A stretch of DNA of 32,710 nt from Entophlyctis helioformis (GCA_025526915.1 JAHLKH010000245.1:1-32710); one strand, 5' to 3'. Positions 9,771 through 19,572 are shown, counted from the stretch's first letter. Notes: generated by a model not told the origin, from the letters alone. Translations and numbers: made by a program.

Positions 9771-12700
9771 TCACATGGATCTGACAGTCTCTGCACCAAC
9801 AGAGCGAGCCTTGCGTGGATAAAAGACGCGGTAGAGCGCAATAAGAGCCAGGTTGGTGACAGTCAGCAGCATGAGGTTTCTGGACGTGATCATGTCGCTG
9901 ACTTCGGCTGGGATTTTGTCCATGTATGGCTGGATGGCCTTGTCCACAACCTTGTACAGATCGTCGTAGCCTGAGCGCGCAGCCTAACGACCCAAAGCCG
10001 TTGCCAAGTGTCAGCAAGTGTTGCACATTGGCAAGATGAGCAAGCGACACACACCTCTCCCGCAGCAACGATCATGAGCTTGGGCTTCTTGAACTGCTCA
10101 CTGTTCCACAAGAGCAGAGTTGCGTCCTTGACAGCCTGCGAAGCCTGGGTTGCGGCGTCAACGGCCTGCTTGTTGATGGCACGGATCTCGTCCATGGGAA
10201 GGCGGTGGGCAGCAAAACGCATCGCAGACTCGGCTTGGGTCATGGCTTGCTGCAGTCCAATCTGTGCAACCTTGCCAGACCGCAGCACAACACGCTCCGC
10301 ATACTCGGCTTGATCGGCAAGCACAGCTTTGACACGCTGCAGATGAGCATCGACCTTGTCCATTGAGATTTCCTTGGCGGTGGCTTGCCAAACCTTGGCG
10401 GTCTCGGTGCTGATCATCGCAGTCGTGTCGGCAATGTTGGACTTTACAATCTCAAACGCAAACTGCGGATCCTTGTGCACAAGGGCGATGCCGGATCGCG
10501 CCATCTCAAACGACTTGCTCAAACCGAGATCGCGGCTGTGGGTGGCACTCTGCGCAATCCAGATGAATGATACAAGAGGCAGCGAATAAAAGGCAAAGAA
10601 CAGAACCATGCCGAAGATCGAGCCAATCGTCAGACGGTGCGGATCAGCTTCGCCGCGAGTCTGGCGAGTTTGGCTGGTGCGCGTGGTCAGGGGCGTGCTC
10701 CGAGTCTCGGTCGGAATGACTTGGGCAGGGGCATCCGCAGCACGAGTTGCCATCACATCGACAGTAGGCGGCACAGATAGAGGCGCATGCAGCTCGTTGA
10801 TCAGGTTGCTCCACTCCTCGGCAACGAGCTCGCTGTCGTGGTCCTGGATCGTGTTGTCGTCCTCGTCGTCCTCATTGATGGCGGCATCCTCTTCGACCAG
10901 TTCGTCGGCCTTGTTGTCCAGCTCGTCATCATCGTCGGCATCCTCAGACTCTTCGCTGTCATCTTCGTCCTCAGAATCCGGAACAAAGTCCTCGTCGTCC
11001 TCGTCGTTAGAGCCATCATCCGCAAGGTCGTGGATCGTAACTGGCTGATGGACAGCCGACAGCGGCTCGGCAGCTGGTGCAGCCTCGATGGCATCGGCTT
11101 GCAGATCGGCAGGTGGAACGATCGGCTGTGAGACGCGATTGTCCTTAACGTCTGGGTAGAGACGCGATGGCGAGAAGGCACGGGCAGCGGGCGACTTTGG
11201 CGCTTTGGCGGCGGCCACAATCTGGGTCGGAACAGGGACAATGGGATCCTCATTGGCCCTGCGTCTCCACTCCTCTGCAATCTCATGGACCGTCTTGTAC
11301 GTCTCTGTGGCATGGTCGCTCGTCTGAAAGTTTATCCAAGCATCCAGCCACATTAGTCTCGCATGCATGCTGATCCGATGCTTGGCAATAACAGCAGAGT
11401 GACGTGCTGCGTACGTACCTTGAACGGGTTTGTGCGAGGTGCTGTAGAGGGCACCGTGCCGGTGATCTTGGTGCGGGTGCCAGGCAACGACGGGAAGATC
11501 ACAAAGCGGTCCTTGGTCGGCACCTTGGTGTCATCTTCAGCAGCCCGAGCTGGAGGAGCTTGGGGCTGAGGGCTGCGCTTGTGGTGGGCAGCAAAGCGAT
11601 GGTAGAGTCCGCCAGGGCTGAGCTGGCTGGTGGCGCGAGGAGACGGGGACGATCGCTTTGAGGCGGCAGCCGATCGTGGCGTGACCGGCACGCGCGACTT
11701 GGAAGGCGTGGAGCCAGGGACGGCTGTCTTGGCAGGAGTCGACATATCCTTGTCGTTGCCATCGTCGTTGTGGTTGCCAGTGTCGCTGTGGCCATCAGAT
11801 CCGTCGATCGCATGGCGAGTCTTCTTGTTGACACGGGTTGGGATGAGCGAATGAGCGACAGAGGGAGAGGCGGTGGCTGCAGCAAGGCCAGAGACAGAGA
11901 CAAGCAGCTGCTGGCTCTCGTCCGCAGCCGGATCTGCGGCAATGTCCTTGCCAGCGTCGAGATCGGTGCTGGCGAGCAGATCATGAGCGACGTCGGCATC
12001 GAGAGCGTGCTTGGAGCTGCCAAACGCAGCAAGTGCCGTGCGACGCTGGCTGCGGGTGCGGGTCTGCAGCTCGATTTCAGCAAGACGCAGCTTCTGCTCG
12101 CTGATGTGGCCCTGGCTGCCAAGGGGCTCGGCGGCAGTCTTGGCGCTGGTCGACTTGGCCCTTGGCTCGGGCGGCGTTGCTGGAGCAGCAGCGTCGGCGG
12201 CACCTGCAGAAGTTGGACGTGCGGCATTCTCGTCCGAGAGAGAGCGCAGCGTCTGGCGGAGGGCAGTGCGGGGATGGACGACCTTGCGGACCGGAGTGGC
12301 GGGATGCTGGACAGCCAGAGGCTGGCTGTTCTCCTGGTTGTCGCCGTCGTCGTCTTGGGCGAGGTGGCCGCCGCTGGTGACGACGGCCGGCAGCACGTTT
12401 GGGGCAAACGACACCGAGCGACCGCCAGCGGTGGATGCAGGCAGAGGCAGCTTGGTTGGCGTGCCTTTGGGGGCGGCCGGCTGGCCATGGGCGAGTGCAC
12501 TCGACTGGGCGGGTTCGGCCAGGCCAGCAGCAGGTGCACGGCAAGCAGGGTCGCTGCTGCCAGATGCAGCAGCAGGCACGGCGGCTTCGGGATCGGTCAT
12601 GCTTCTGCTGTTGGTGTCCAAGACGTCGTCGACGATTGCAGGAGAAGGAGCGAACGAAGGCGGCAGAGGACGAAAGGAGCGGCTGGCGGGCTGGATCTGC

Positions 12701-12999
12701 ACATGCGCAGGACGGATGGGAGGGCGTGCATGCGGAGGCGGGGCGTCAGCAGCGAGCGGCGTCTCTGTGCGAGTGCGGTGGTCGACCAGCACGATGCCGG
12801 CGGCTGACGGCAGCACGGCGGCGCGGGCAGCCACAATGGCGGGAATGCGGGGCTGCAGCTGCGACCGGAACAGCTCGACGTAGAAGGCCTTGAGTCTGCG
12901 CGACGTGGGGAGCGGCACGTCGTGTGCGGCGAGTGCGCTCACCAGCTCGTTGATTGTAGCCTTGTTTGGGTCGAAGTTGGGCTGCAGATACGCGTGCAT
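9771..12999 (-). CDS. HeH/LEM-like inner nuclear membrane protein with two membrane segments
   Basis: Three exons (12999-11419, 11323-10055, 9983-9771) give 1020 residues. All junctions are phase 0, with GTACGT..CAG and GTGTGT..TAG introns and clear branch sites. Residues 4-45 (YLQPNFDPNKATINELVSAL then AAHDVPLPTSRRLKAFYVEL) match the HeH domain of fungal Src1/Heh1/Heh2 proteins, which anchor chromatin at the nuclear envelope. A long basic, disordered Ser/Pro/Ala region follows, then a highly acidic stretch just before membrane segment 1 (about 760-785, IGSIFGMVLFFAFYSLPLVS). About 190 helical residues lie between this and membrane segment 2 (about 986-1006), which ends the protein. The C-terminal MSC winged-helix domain of Heh1/MAN1 is not visible. 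Family assignment rests mainly on the N terminus and topology. Confidence 0.72.
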
Positions 13000-13000
13000 G

Positions 13001-13002
<2 letters not shown>

Positions 13003-13031
<29 letters not shown>

Positions 13032-13043
13032 CTGTCTGTCTGT
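13003..13043. repeat. GT dinucleotide and TCTG repeat
   Basis: An uninterrupted run of alternating GT followed by four TCTG units. It sits just 5' of the HeH gene start codon, in the position of its 5' untranslated region or promoter. It is a simple microsatellite and likely length-variable. Confidence 0.9.
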
Positions 13044-13217
13044 CTGGTGCATGTCAGCAGCCGCTCCTTCTGCTCCACCCGCGCACACTCGCCGTCCCGC
13101 ACACCTGCCGACTGGCACTTCAAGCCCTGTCAGAGCGTGACGATCTCGCGCTTGTTCGGACGCGACTGCAACGAGCACGACGGCACACGAACCAAAAATC
13201 GCTCGTTGACAGACACT

Positions 13218-14648
13218 TCAATTGGCAACAGAAGGAAAGTTTCGGCGGGAGATGAGCATGCCCTTGAGCGACCGAATCTCGCTCTTGATCTGCTCCGTCT
13301 GCGTGCGTCCAAGGCCGTTCATGCCCGACCCGCTCGATCCGCCCGACCCAATGCCGCCATGCACGCCATAGTAGCTGTACATGGACCCGCCCGTCGAGTA
13401 CATCTCATAGGACAGCAGCCGGCTCATTTCCAGCAAGCCGTCCAGGGATCGCGCCAGCCCACCCGTCACTGTGCCGCGGCTTGTCTTTGTGCGCCGGTCA
13501 AGAAGCTTTGCAAGTGCTGCTGAACACTGTTCGGCTGCTGCAGTGGACCGCTCAATGGACTGCTTCAACGCACTTGCCACCGTTCTGCTTTGAGTCTCAG
13601 ACACGGCTGCTTGGGCAATCTCACCGGCATCCTCTCCATCCACATCGTTCGCTGCTGCTGCTGCTGGTGTTGCGGAAGAGGGGGAGGATGCAGCAAACAA
13701 CTTGCAGAATCGCGCCACGTTGCGCATGTATGCTGCCACGCCAGAGAGTCGTCTGGCTGTGTGCTCCTTGTACAGTGCCAGGAACCGACGCAGGGCGTCG
13801 AGGATGAACCGCTGGTTGCATGGCAGGACAGGCAGTCAGAATCGCAGCCGGCAAGATCAACGACAACACAGGCAGGCGCACACCTTGACAAGGACGGCAA
13901 TGCCGCCAATGGCTCCTGCTGACAAGAGCACACCAAGAACAGCCGTTTTGACGAGATCGCTGCGTGACATGGACTGCTGCTGTTGCTGCTGCTGCTGTGC
14001 CATCTGCTGCTGCTGCTGCTGAGCCATGGCAACCATGGCAGCGAGCTGCTGATCGTAAAGCTGCTGCTGTTGCTGCTGCTGTGCCATCTGCTGCTGATGG
14101 GCAAGATCTGCAGCGCTCGGATACGCCACAGGCTGTGCAGGGTGAACGACGGCCACAGACGGGCTCGTTGCACTCGGGCCGGCCTCGACAAAGGCCAGGG
14201 CGATCTCATCGTCAGAGAGCCCCTTGCGCTTCAAAAAGGCCACCTTTTGGTCTCTTGCAGCGCTCTGCACAGACGGCGAGCGCAGAAACGAGACGGCTGT
14301 CGTGACCATGTCAGGCCTGACTGCTGCGGTTGTGGATGGTGGTGGCGCTTGCTGCAGCGGCTCGCTGGACGTGGAGGCCACTACAACTGGCTGAGCTGCT
14401 GATGCTGTTGCCGATGATGCTTCGCGTGCGGCTCGCTGCTGCTCCAGCAGTCGGTTGCGCACTTGTGCACGCTGTTCGGCCGTCATGCCGGACGATGGTG
14501 CTGCGGCTTGGGCTGGCTGCGGAGCGTGAGCGAGCTGCTCAGTTGCTGTGCCGTCGGCTGCAGCCGCTACAGGTGTTGCTGGGCTGCCTTCCTGCTCTGC
14601 GACTGGCGCATCCGTCTCGGCATCTGGCCGAAAGGACCGATCACTCAT
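13218..14648 (-). CDS. PEX14: Peroxisomal membrane docking protein PEX14
   Basis: Two exons (14648-13884 and 13811-13218), phase 0, 72-nt intron with CTGAC branch site, giving 452 residues. PEX14 forms the docking complex that receives cargo-loaded PEX5/PEX7 at the peroxisome membrane. The conserved N-terminal PEX5-binding helical bundle lies at residues 110-156 (RPDMVTTAVSFLRSPSVQSA, KVAFLKRKGLSDDEI), unusually far in because about 109 low-complexity residues precede it. Glutamine-rich tracts (about 185-232) lead into a hydrophobic segment LVKTAVLGVLLSAGAIGGIA, the membrane anchor. Exon 2 encodes a Ser/Ala-rich, partly coiled-coil C terminus typical of the family. The next minus-strand gene (HeH protein) begins 218 bases downstream. 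Confidence 0.93.
13975..14095. repeat. CTG/CAG-type trinucleotide tracts encoding polyglutamine
   Basis: Several runs of CTG/TTG on the plus strand correspond to CAG/CAA glutamine codons in PEX14 exon 1 (five runs of four to eight Gln within about 45 residues). Mixed CAA and CAG codons should limit slippage. Confidence 0.85.
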
Positions 14649-15048
14649 CGCCGATGTCGATGTTGCACAGAAAGTTCATTCGATGACAGTCTAGCATATG
14701 TTGGTACATGGAAGAGGGCATGGTATTTTTAGGTGATGCCAAAGTTCATTCCAAGAAGATTCCCAGTCCCCAAGACACTAGATGCCATACCCTTTCGAGC
14801 TTTAGGCCGTGCGTAGATCCCTCAGTTATGTCATCCCCCTGGTCCGACACGTCCACGGTGATGTATCCATAAAGTACGCTGGAACACACCATGGGCAGCC
14901 TGAAGAAACGCGCACATTCGCGAGGCGAGTGGACGCACGTCTCCAGGGAGCAGCAACGACCGAGACGATCGAGGCAGCCACAGAGGCGGCACCGTCTTGC
15001 CCCTGGACGTGGGCTTGGCCAAAATGGTAGAAAATCGAGCAAAAAATA
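14649..15048. other. Spacer with no recognised gene
   Basis: These 400 bases lie upstream of PEX14 and downstream of tRNA-Asn. The short open frames here lack homology that I recognise and lack a codon pattern like the neighbours. I see no RNA gene. PEX14's promoter should be at the left end. The right end holds the tRNA terminator, a run of six T on the minus strand at 15041-15046. Confidence 0.5.
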
Positions 15049-15121
15049 CGCTCCCGGGTGGGCTCGAACCACCAACCTTAACGTTAACAGCGTTACGCGC
15101 TAGCCATTGCGCCACGGAAGC
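15049..15121 (-). tRNA. tRNA-Asn (anticodon GTT)
   Basis: Full cloverleaf on the minus strand. The acceptor stem is GCTTCCG/CGGGAGC (one T-G wobble), the D arm GCGC..GCGC, the anticodon stem TAACG/CGTTA with loop CTGTTAA (anticodon GTT), and the T arm GGTGG TTCGAGC CCACC. No intron. It is followed within a few bases by TTTTTT, a good RNA polymerase III terminator. Confidence 0.95.
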
Positions 15122-15316
15122 CCCTTTTGGCGTCATTTCCCCCATTGATCATTATCAATATTTTTCCATGTAAGATCATTGACCACGACTTCGTTTTTGG
15201 AGATGGATGAGAAACCGTGCCGCACAGTTGGCCATCAATGGAATAGGCTCATTGAAAGCACTCCTCCAGGACGATACAGATTTATTGTGCCAGTTGATGC
15301 TTGCTGCAAGGCGATC

Positions 15317-15556
15317 TCAGTGCATGAATGCTGCAACAACCAGTCCTGTTGCAAGGATGGCCGCTCCTGATGCTGGGCCAATGCCGCCACGCATGCCAAT
15401 GAACAGAACCTTGGAACAAATGCTTCCCAGAGGGTGGTAGATTGCCTGCCACAATAAGCCCAGTGTCTTGACAACGATGCCGGTTTTGGAAAACCCGATC
15501 GCAGCCAGCAGCGCACCAAGGGGGTTCAGCAAGTATGCCGCGATGAGCGAGAGCAT
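15317..15556 (-). CDS. Small hydrophobic protein, possible 6-16/ISG12-like paralogue
   Basis: 79 residues from an ATG at 15556. Almost entirely hydrophobic with glycines: LLAAIGFSKTGIVVKTLGLL, then WQAIYHPLGS and GGIGPASGAAILATGLVVAA. Aligned with the better 6-16/ISG12-like protein just upstream, it keeps the LLAxxGFxxxGI start, the central W and Y, and the GG..G..A end, but little else. It lies 102 bases downstream of that gene on the same strand, which suggests a diverged tandem duplicate. Family proteins are small membrane proteins, some mitochondrial. A 5' exon joined by splicing cannot be excluded. Confidence 0.5.
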   Translation of the reverse strand: MLSLIAAYLLNPLGALLAAIGFSKTGIVVKTLGLLWQAIYHPLGSICSKVLFIGMRGGIGPASGAAILATGLVVAAFMH

Positions 15557-15658
15557 GATGGAGGATTGCTGAGTGCAGGGCAAGGCAGAGGAGTGATGGC
15601 AAGAAGCTTTGAAAGCCTTTGAATGATTCGCACGATGGCAACATGACGCACAGCGGAT

Positions 15659-16072
15659 TCATTCGCGATCTGGCATTGGCGGGTTCTTTGGGCTGGCTGC
15701 TGCTGGCGCGGGTGTTTGTGGCTGGGCAACAAGGCAAACAGCAGCCGCTGCAGTGGAGAGCACCTTTGATCCGAAGCCCAGACCGCCAGAGGCGCCGAGC
15801 GACTGCAGGGACGCAAACACGCTGTTTGCAGGCACGGAGCCACAGTAGCCGCTCATCCACGATGCCGCAAGAGAGTTGCTTGAAATGCCAGCGGCAGTGA
15901 ATCCAGCCCCCGCGAGCAGAAAGTTGAGCGCAAACGGCATGGCGATGATGGCGACAGGGATCAGTGTCTCTGGCTTGAGCGTGAGTGCGACCGTTGTGGT
16001 CACCGGCAGCCCAATGGCCGACGACGGCTGTTTCCAGACGGCGTCCAGCTTTATGTTGGTTGCTGGCCACAT
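15659..16072 (-). CDS. 6-16/ISG12 (IFI6/IFI27) family small membrane protein
   Basis: 137 residues from ATG at 16072. Residues after about 50 carry the family signature: LLAGAGFTAAGISSNSLAAS, then WMSGYCGSVPANSVFASLQS and LGASGG. It consists of Gly/Ala-rich membrane helices as in animal ISG12 proteins, which sit in mitochondrial or nuclear membranes. The name is historical; interferon has no meaning in a fungus. A hydrophobic segment TLIPVAIIAMPFALNFLLAG comes before the core, and a Pro/Ala-rich tail (APAAASPKNPPMP) follows it. A second, weaker homologue follows at 15317-15556. Function in this organism is unknown. Confidence 0.75.
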   Translation of the reverse strand: MWPATNIKLDAVWKQPSSAIGLPVTTTVALTLKPETLIPVAIIAMPFALNFLLAGAGFTAAGISSNSLAASWMSGYCGSVPANSVFASLQSLGASGGLGFGSKVLSTAAAAVCLVAQPQTPAPAAASPKNPPMPDRE

Positions 16073-16295
16073 GGCGTAGTTAACTTCGAGATCACGCGCG
16101 GGATTCGGCGGCGCCAGGCAAAGGTGAGCAAGCGACGGGCGAGAGCTGTGCGGCAGCGACGGCGGCAGCGACTGGAAGCTCGGCTTGACAGGGCCCTTCA
16201 CACGCACACCCTGACTAACTGGCTGGCTGGCTGGCTGACCGACCGACCGGCTGCTGCACTGGACAGACACACACACAGACAGCCATCCATCCACC

Positions 16296-16412
16296 ATGGT
16301 CATTACAGACAAACTGCTGACGGTCGGCGTCAACATGCTGGGCATCTCCATCTTTGTGCTCATCTTTGTGTACCACTACGTCCAAGTCAACAGTCCCAAG
16401 CGTCTCCGCTAG
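16296..16412 (+). CDS. OST4: Oligosaccharyltransferase subunit OST4
   Basis: A 38-residue protein beginning MVITDKLLTVGVNMLGISIF and ending VNSPKRLR. It has one transmembrane helix with a few polar residues on either side, exactly the size and shape of OST4, the smallest subunit of the ER oligosaccharyltransferase. OST4 packs against the catalytic STT3 subunit and Ost3 during N-glycosylation. The helix carries the family's MLG..IF..V.YHYV..N.PK pattern. The ATG sits in a good context (CCACCATGG). No intron. It lies between two minus-strand genes and is easily missed because of its length. Confidence 0.93.
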   Translation: MVITDKLLTVGVNMLGISIFVLIFVYHYVQVNSPKRLR

Positions 16413-16707
16413 GCCGGCCGTCTGGGCAGGCACGCCCGCCCGTCGCAGCGTGCCCGCAGCAAACCAACACAATGAAGCAGCCGCAGCACCAGAAGCAGCT
16501 GGACCGTGCCTTGGCCGGCAATCATCCCGCGAATGCACTGCACTGTATCTGTGGACGACGACGACGATGAGGACGACGGCGACGATGTGGACGACGACGA
16601 TGATCAGGAGGGAGATTTATTGGGCATGGACAGACAGACGAGCCGAGGGATCCGTCGGGCACAGCGAGCCTTCATTGGAAATAAGTGCAGAGACAGACAG
16701 AGTATAT
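16413..16707. other. Spacer between OST4 and uS3m 3' ends
   Basis: 295 bases between two convergent genes. It contains a GAC/GAT-rich run (about 16553-16610) that would encode a string of aspartates on the plus strand, but no start codon, splice sites or homology make it a gene. It is probably 3' untranslated sequence of OST4. Confidence 0.5.
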
Positions 16708-17259
16708 TCATCCCAGCTTGGTCAGGTACTCCTTGTACACGCGGGCGAGCGACTTTCCAGAGTTGAGCGACCGGGCGACATGCTCGGCCATGATCTCGGC
16801 ATTCAGCAGCGGGTTGCGGATGATGTTGATCTTGAGCACAATGGGGGTGTCTCTGTAGATCTGGAGGGCCTTGAGCGGCTCGTCGTTGCCGCCCAGCGCC
16901 GCCGCCAGACTCTTGGGCTGCACATCCAGGAACAGGGACTTGTAGAACGTGTGGCGGGTGGTGCGGTTGCGGGTGCGGGTCTCGAGCCGTCCAAGGGCGT
17001 CCTCGACCTTGGCTGCCCGGAAGTCGAGCGACGGCGACTGCGAGACGAGCGGGTGCGACATGGGGTCGTAGCCGGCCGTGGCGAGCAGTGTGACGTTGGC
17101 CCAGACGCCCGTTGTCGACGACCTGATCCCGGGTGTGCCGCAAATGGACTGCTGGAAGACGTGCTTGAGGTACTGCTGCAGGAACGGGTGCGAGACGTTG
17201 GACGGCCAGTTCATCATGCCCTTGAGGCGCAGGGCAACGGGATTCATGCGGCGGCCCAT
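16708..17259 (-). CDS. Mitochondrial small-subunit ribosomal protein uS3 (nuclear gene)
   Basis: 183 residues, no intron, ATG at 17259. The N terminus MGRRMNPVALRLKGMMNW has the NP.alRL.....W opening of uS3 proteins. The C terminus contains LKINIIRNPLLNAEIMAEHV followed by ARSLNSGKSLARVYKEYL, resembling the C-terminal uS3 region in which the helix reads as (N/P)..NA..(M/L)A..(I/V)...L. This marks it as uS3m of the mitochondrial 30S head. Classical bacterial KH residues are not clear, as is usual for reduced mitochondrial forms. No standard targeting peptide is obvious beyond a basic start. In many fungi this protein is encoded in mtDNA (rps3/VAR1), so a nuclear copy is notable. Assignment is by pattern, not by search. 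Confidence 0.65.
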   Translation of the reverse strand: MGRRMNPVALRLKGMMNWPSNVSHPFLQQYLKHVFQQSICGTPGIRSSTTGVWANVTLLATAGYDPMSHPLVSQSPSLDFRAAKVEDALGRLETRTRNRTTRHTFYKSLFLDVQPKSLAAALGGNDEPLKALQIYRDTPIVLKINIIRNPLLNAEIMAEHVARSLNSGKSLARVYKEYLTKLG

Positions 17260-17376
17260 ATTGTGATGTGTGTGTGTGTGAGGTCCTGTGGAGGTTGCTG
17301 CTGTGGAGGTTGCTGCGTCTGCTGTTGCTGCTGTTGCTGTAACTCGGGCCAGATCTCCAAGTCGAAAAACTCTGGT

Positions 17377-18484
17377 TCATTTCTTGGCCAGCTGGTTGGC
17401 AATGGCCCGCTCGATCAGCGGTGTGATGGCGCTGTGCTCGCTGCTGAGCATGCTGCGTACCATGTTCTCGACGTACTTGCCCATCTGGTCGACCTCGAGG
17501 TTGACCTGCGCGCCGACGGCCTTGGTGGGCATCACCACCGACGCCTGCGTGTGAGGAATGAGCATCACGCTAAACGTGCGCGCGGTCCAGTCCACGTCAA
17601 TCACGGTCAGCGACGTGCCGTCGAGCGTGATGTAGCCCTTGGGCACAATGTACTGCAGAAAGTCTTGGTTGCCCGTGTCGGCCGACGGCGGCGGCACTGT
17701 GAACTGGAAAATGAGCGAGTTGGGCGGGTCGGGTGTGACGGACGCGATCGTGACGGTCGTGTCGACATGGCCCTGGATGCCCACCAACCGTCGCGAGATC
17801 AGGCTGTCAGCAAGCAGCGTTGACGTGGCCGGCCGGCTGAATGCACCAGCATCCACATCGCCATGCCAATGCGCGGCCCAACCTGCACAAAGTGGCCGCC
17901 AAAGCGGGTCGAGCCGGACATGGCACGCTCCAAGTTGACCTTGTCGCCGACCTTGAGCTCGCCTGCAACGCTCACCAGGCATGGCCGTGTCAGAACACAC
18001 AACGACAGAGCCACACCGATCCAGGCCACATTCGATCCAGGCCACACTCGATCCAGATCGGCCCGTGCCTTACCGAGATTCGTCTTGCGCAGCGTCTCTG
18101 GTGCGATGCCAACCTTGAACTGCGTGCGGGCGTCGTCAAACTCGGTGACGGTCAGACAGACACCTGCTCCCATGCATCCGCATGCACATGCACATGCACA
18201 CCAGCAGCCCCTGGCCTGTCAGCAACGGGCGATCGGCAGCAGCGACGAGTATGTCCGCTCTCGGCAAAACAGAACTCGATGGCTTTGAGCAGCACATGTG
18301 CGGCTGAGAGGCGGGAGGAGTGAGACGCACCGTTGACGCTGATGCTGTCGCCAATGTGCACGTCGCTGAGCACAATGGAGGCGTTGGCGACCGTCAGCGA
18401 GAAGCCGTTGCCGCCCGATGCCGTTGCATCGTTGGGCACCACGGCCGCCACAAGACCCATGACTTCGACGATGCCGGTGAACAT
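17377..18484 (-). CDS. RIB5: Riboflavin synthase (lumazine-to-riboflavin dismutase)
   Basis: Four exons (18484-18331, 18163-18074, 17962-17883, 17772-17377) give 239 residues in phase. The enzyme converts two 6,7-dimethyl-8-ribityllumazine molecules to riboflavin and a pyrimidine, as a homotrimer. The protein starts with the invariant MFTGIVE. Splicing restores the family motifs VNGVCLTV (exons 1-2), ETLRKTNLGELKVGDKVNLE (exons 2-3) and GGHFVQGHVD (exons 3-4), which confirms the introns. The second barrel repeats the pattern: YITLDGTSLTV, then IPHTQASV. Length is normal. The introns (167, 111 and 110 nt) are long for this window and carry short direct repeats. The start codon is 42 bases from that of the divergent ALKBH6 gene, so a shared promoter is likely. 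Confidence 0.95.
18018..18060. repeat. Short direct repeats in riboflavin synthase intron 2
   Basis: Three copies of CGATCCAG, two of them extended as CGATCCAGGCCACAxT, in tandem inside intron 2. They look like a local duplication within the intron, with no known function. Confidence 0.75.
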
Positions 18485-18526
18485 GACTGGGATTGTCGGT
18501 TTAACGGCAAACTCCTCGTCATCGAG

Positions 18527-19383
18527 ATGCTCGCCGAGTCGCGGCTCAGCGAGGCCAAGGTCGACGGCGGCTGCGACAGCATCTACTACGTGCCAGGGTT
18601 CGTGAGCGAGGAAGAGGCCAGCCTGCTGGTCACCAGGGTGTTTGCTGCCCGACGCAAGTGGACGACGCTGCGCAACCGGCGGCTGCAGAACTGGGGCGTT
18701 GTGCCGGTGCAGCCAGGCTCAGCAGCCAACGCAAGCCGTGGCGAGCCAACCGCTGTTGCCAGCGCGGACATGGACGACGGCGACAAACGAGGCGTGCCTG
18801 GCGTGCGCGAGGGCATGCCCGCCTGGCTGGCGACGTTTGGCGATCGCATCGCACAGCTCGGCGTGTTTGACGTGGACGGCCCAGTCGCCAACGGCCATCG
18901 GACACCCAACCACTGCCTCATCAACGAGTAAGTCGTGTGCACACACAGATACACGATACACGATACACTCTGGATGCGCACATCCAGCGTCGGCTGACAG
19001 CGGACGCAAGGTACCGTCCAGGACAGGGCATCATGCCTCACGAGGACGGTCCAAACTACCTGCCCGCCGTGGCCACCATCACGCTCGGCGAGCACTGTCT
19101 CCTCGACTTTTACCCGCGCATCACATCCTCAACGACCGCCAAGCCGCAGCGCGCGTTCTCCATCCTCACCGAGCCGCGGTCCCTGCTCGTGCTCCACGAC
19201 GATGCATACAAGCAGTACCTGCACGGCATCGACGAGTCGTTTGAGTTCTGGGTCGATGAGTCGGTGGCCAATGTCAAGAGAACACAGCTGGGTGCCGATG
19301 GAGCTGCGATGCTGCCTGTGCGGCTTGACCGTGTTGGCACGCGTCTGTCGCTCACGTTCCGTGTGTGGAGGAACGTCATCTAG
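18527..19383 (+). CDS. ALKBH6: ALKBH6-type Fe(II)/2-oxoglutarate dioxygenase
   Basis: Two exons (18527-18927, 19011-19383; 83-nt GTAAGT..AAG intron) give 257 residues. Splicing rebuilds NEYRPGQGIMPHEDGPNYLP, the family signature containing the HxD iron ligands, followed by VATITLG and LDFYPRI. The distal ligand is probably the His of YLHGI, and LSLTFRVWR near the end holds the 2-oxoglutarate-binding Arg. RRLQNWGVVP matches the family's nucleotide-recognition region. AlkB homologues oxidatively remove alkyl groups from nucleic acids; the ALKBH6 substrate is less settled. An insert of about 30 small and acidic residues (about 70-100) follows the WGVVP motif. The ATG at 18527 is the first in frame. 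The gene is head-to-head with riboflavin synthase. Confidence 0.92.
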
Positions 19384-19426
19384 CATCAGATGGCTTGCAG
19401 TGCGAGTGTAATAAATGCATGCATAT

Positions 19427-19433
<7 letters not shown>

Positions 19434-19459
<26 letters not shown>
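19434..19459. repeat. GGAT tetranucleotide microsatellite
   Basis: About six GGAT units with one GGAC variant, in the 3' flank of the ALKBH6-like gene and outside any coding region. Confidence 0.85.
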
Positions 19460-19572
19460 ATGCCAAGTGTGGGTTTATTGCAGACTGTTGGCCTCTTGTC
19501 AGAGGACGGCCATGAAAACGAAATGGGTAGAGTGAACAGCAATGAGAAGGATGGGGCAGCAGGACGGTCAAC

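Noticed and set aside
14746..15145. Short minus-strand open frames upstream of PEX14
   Set aside because: They run through the tRNA-Asn gene and lack protein-like composition or homology.
16553..16610. Aspartate-rich coding run after OST4
   Set aside because: No start codon, splice sites or conserved context. It is more likely a GAC/GAT simple repeat in a 3' untranslated region.
16354..17823. Plus-strand open frame of 489 codons
   Set aside because: Antisense to uS3m and riboflavin synthase, and crosses their 3' ends and repeats.
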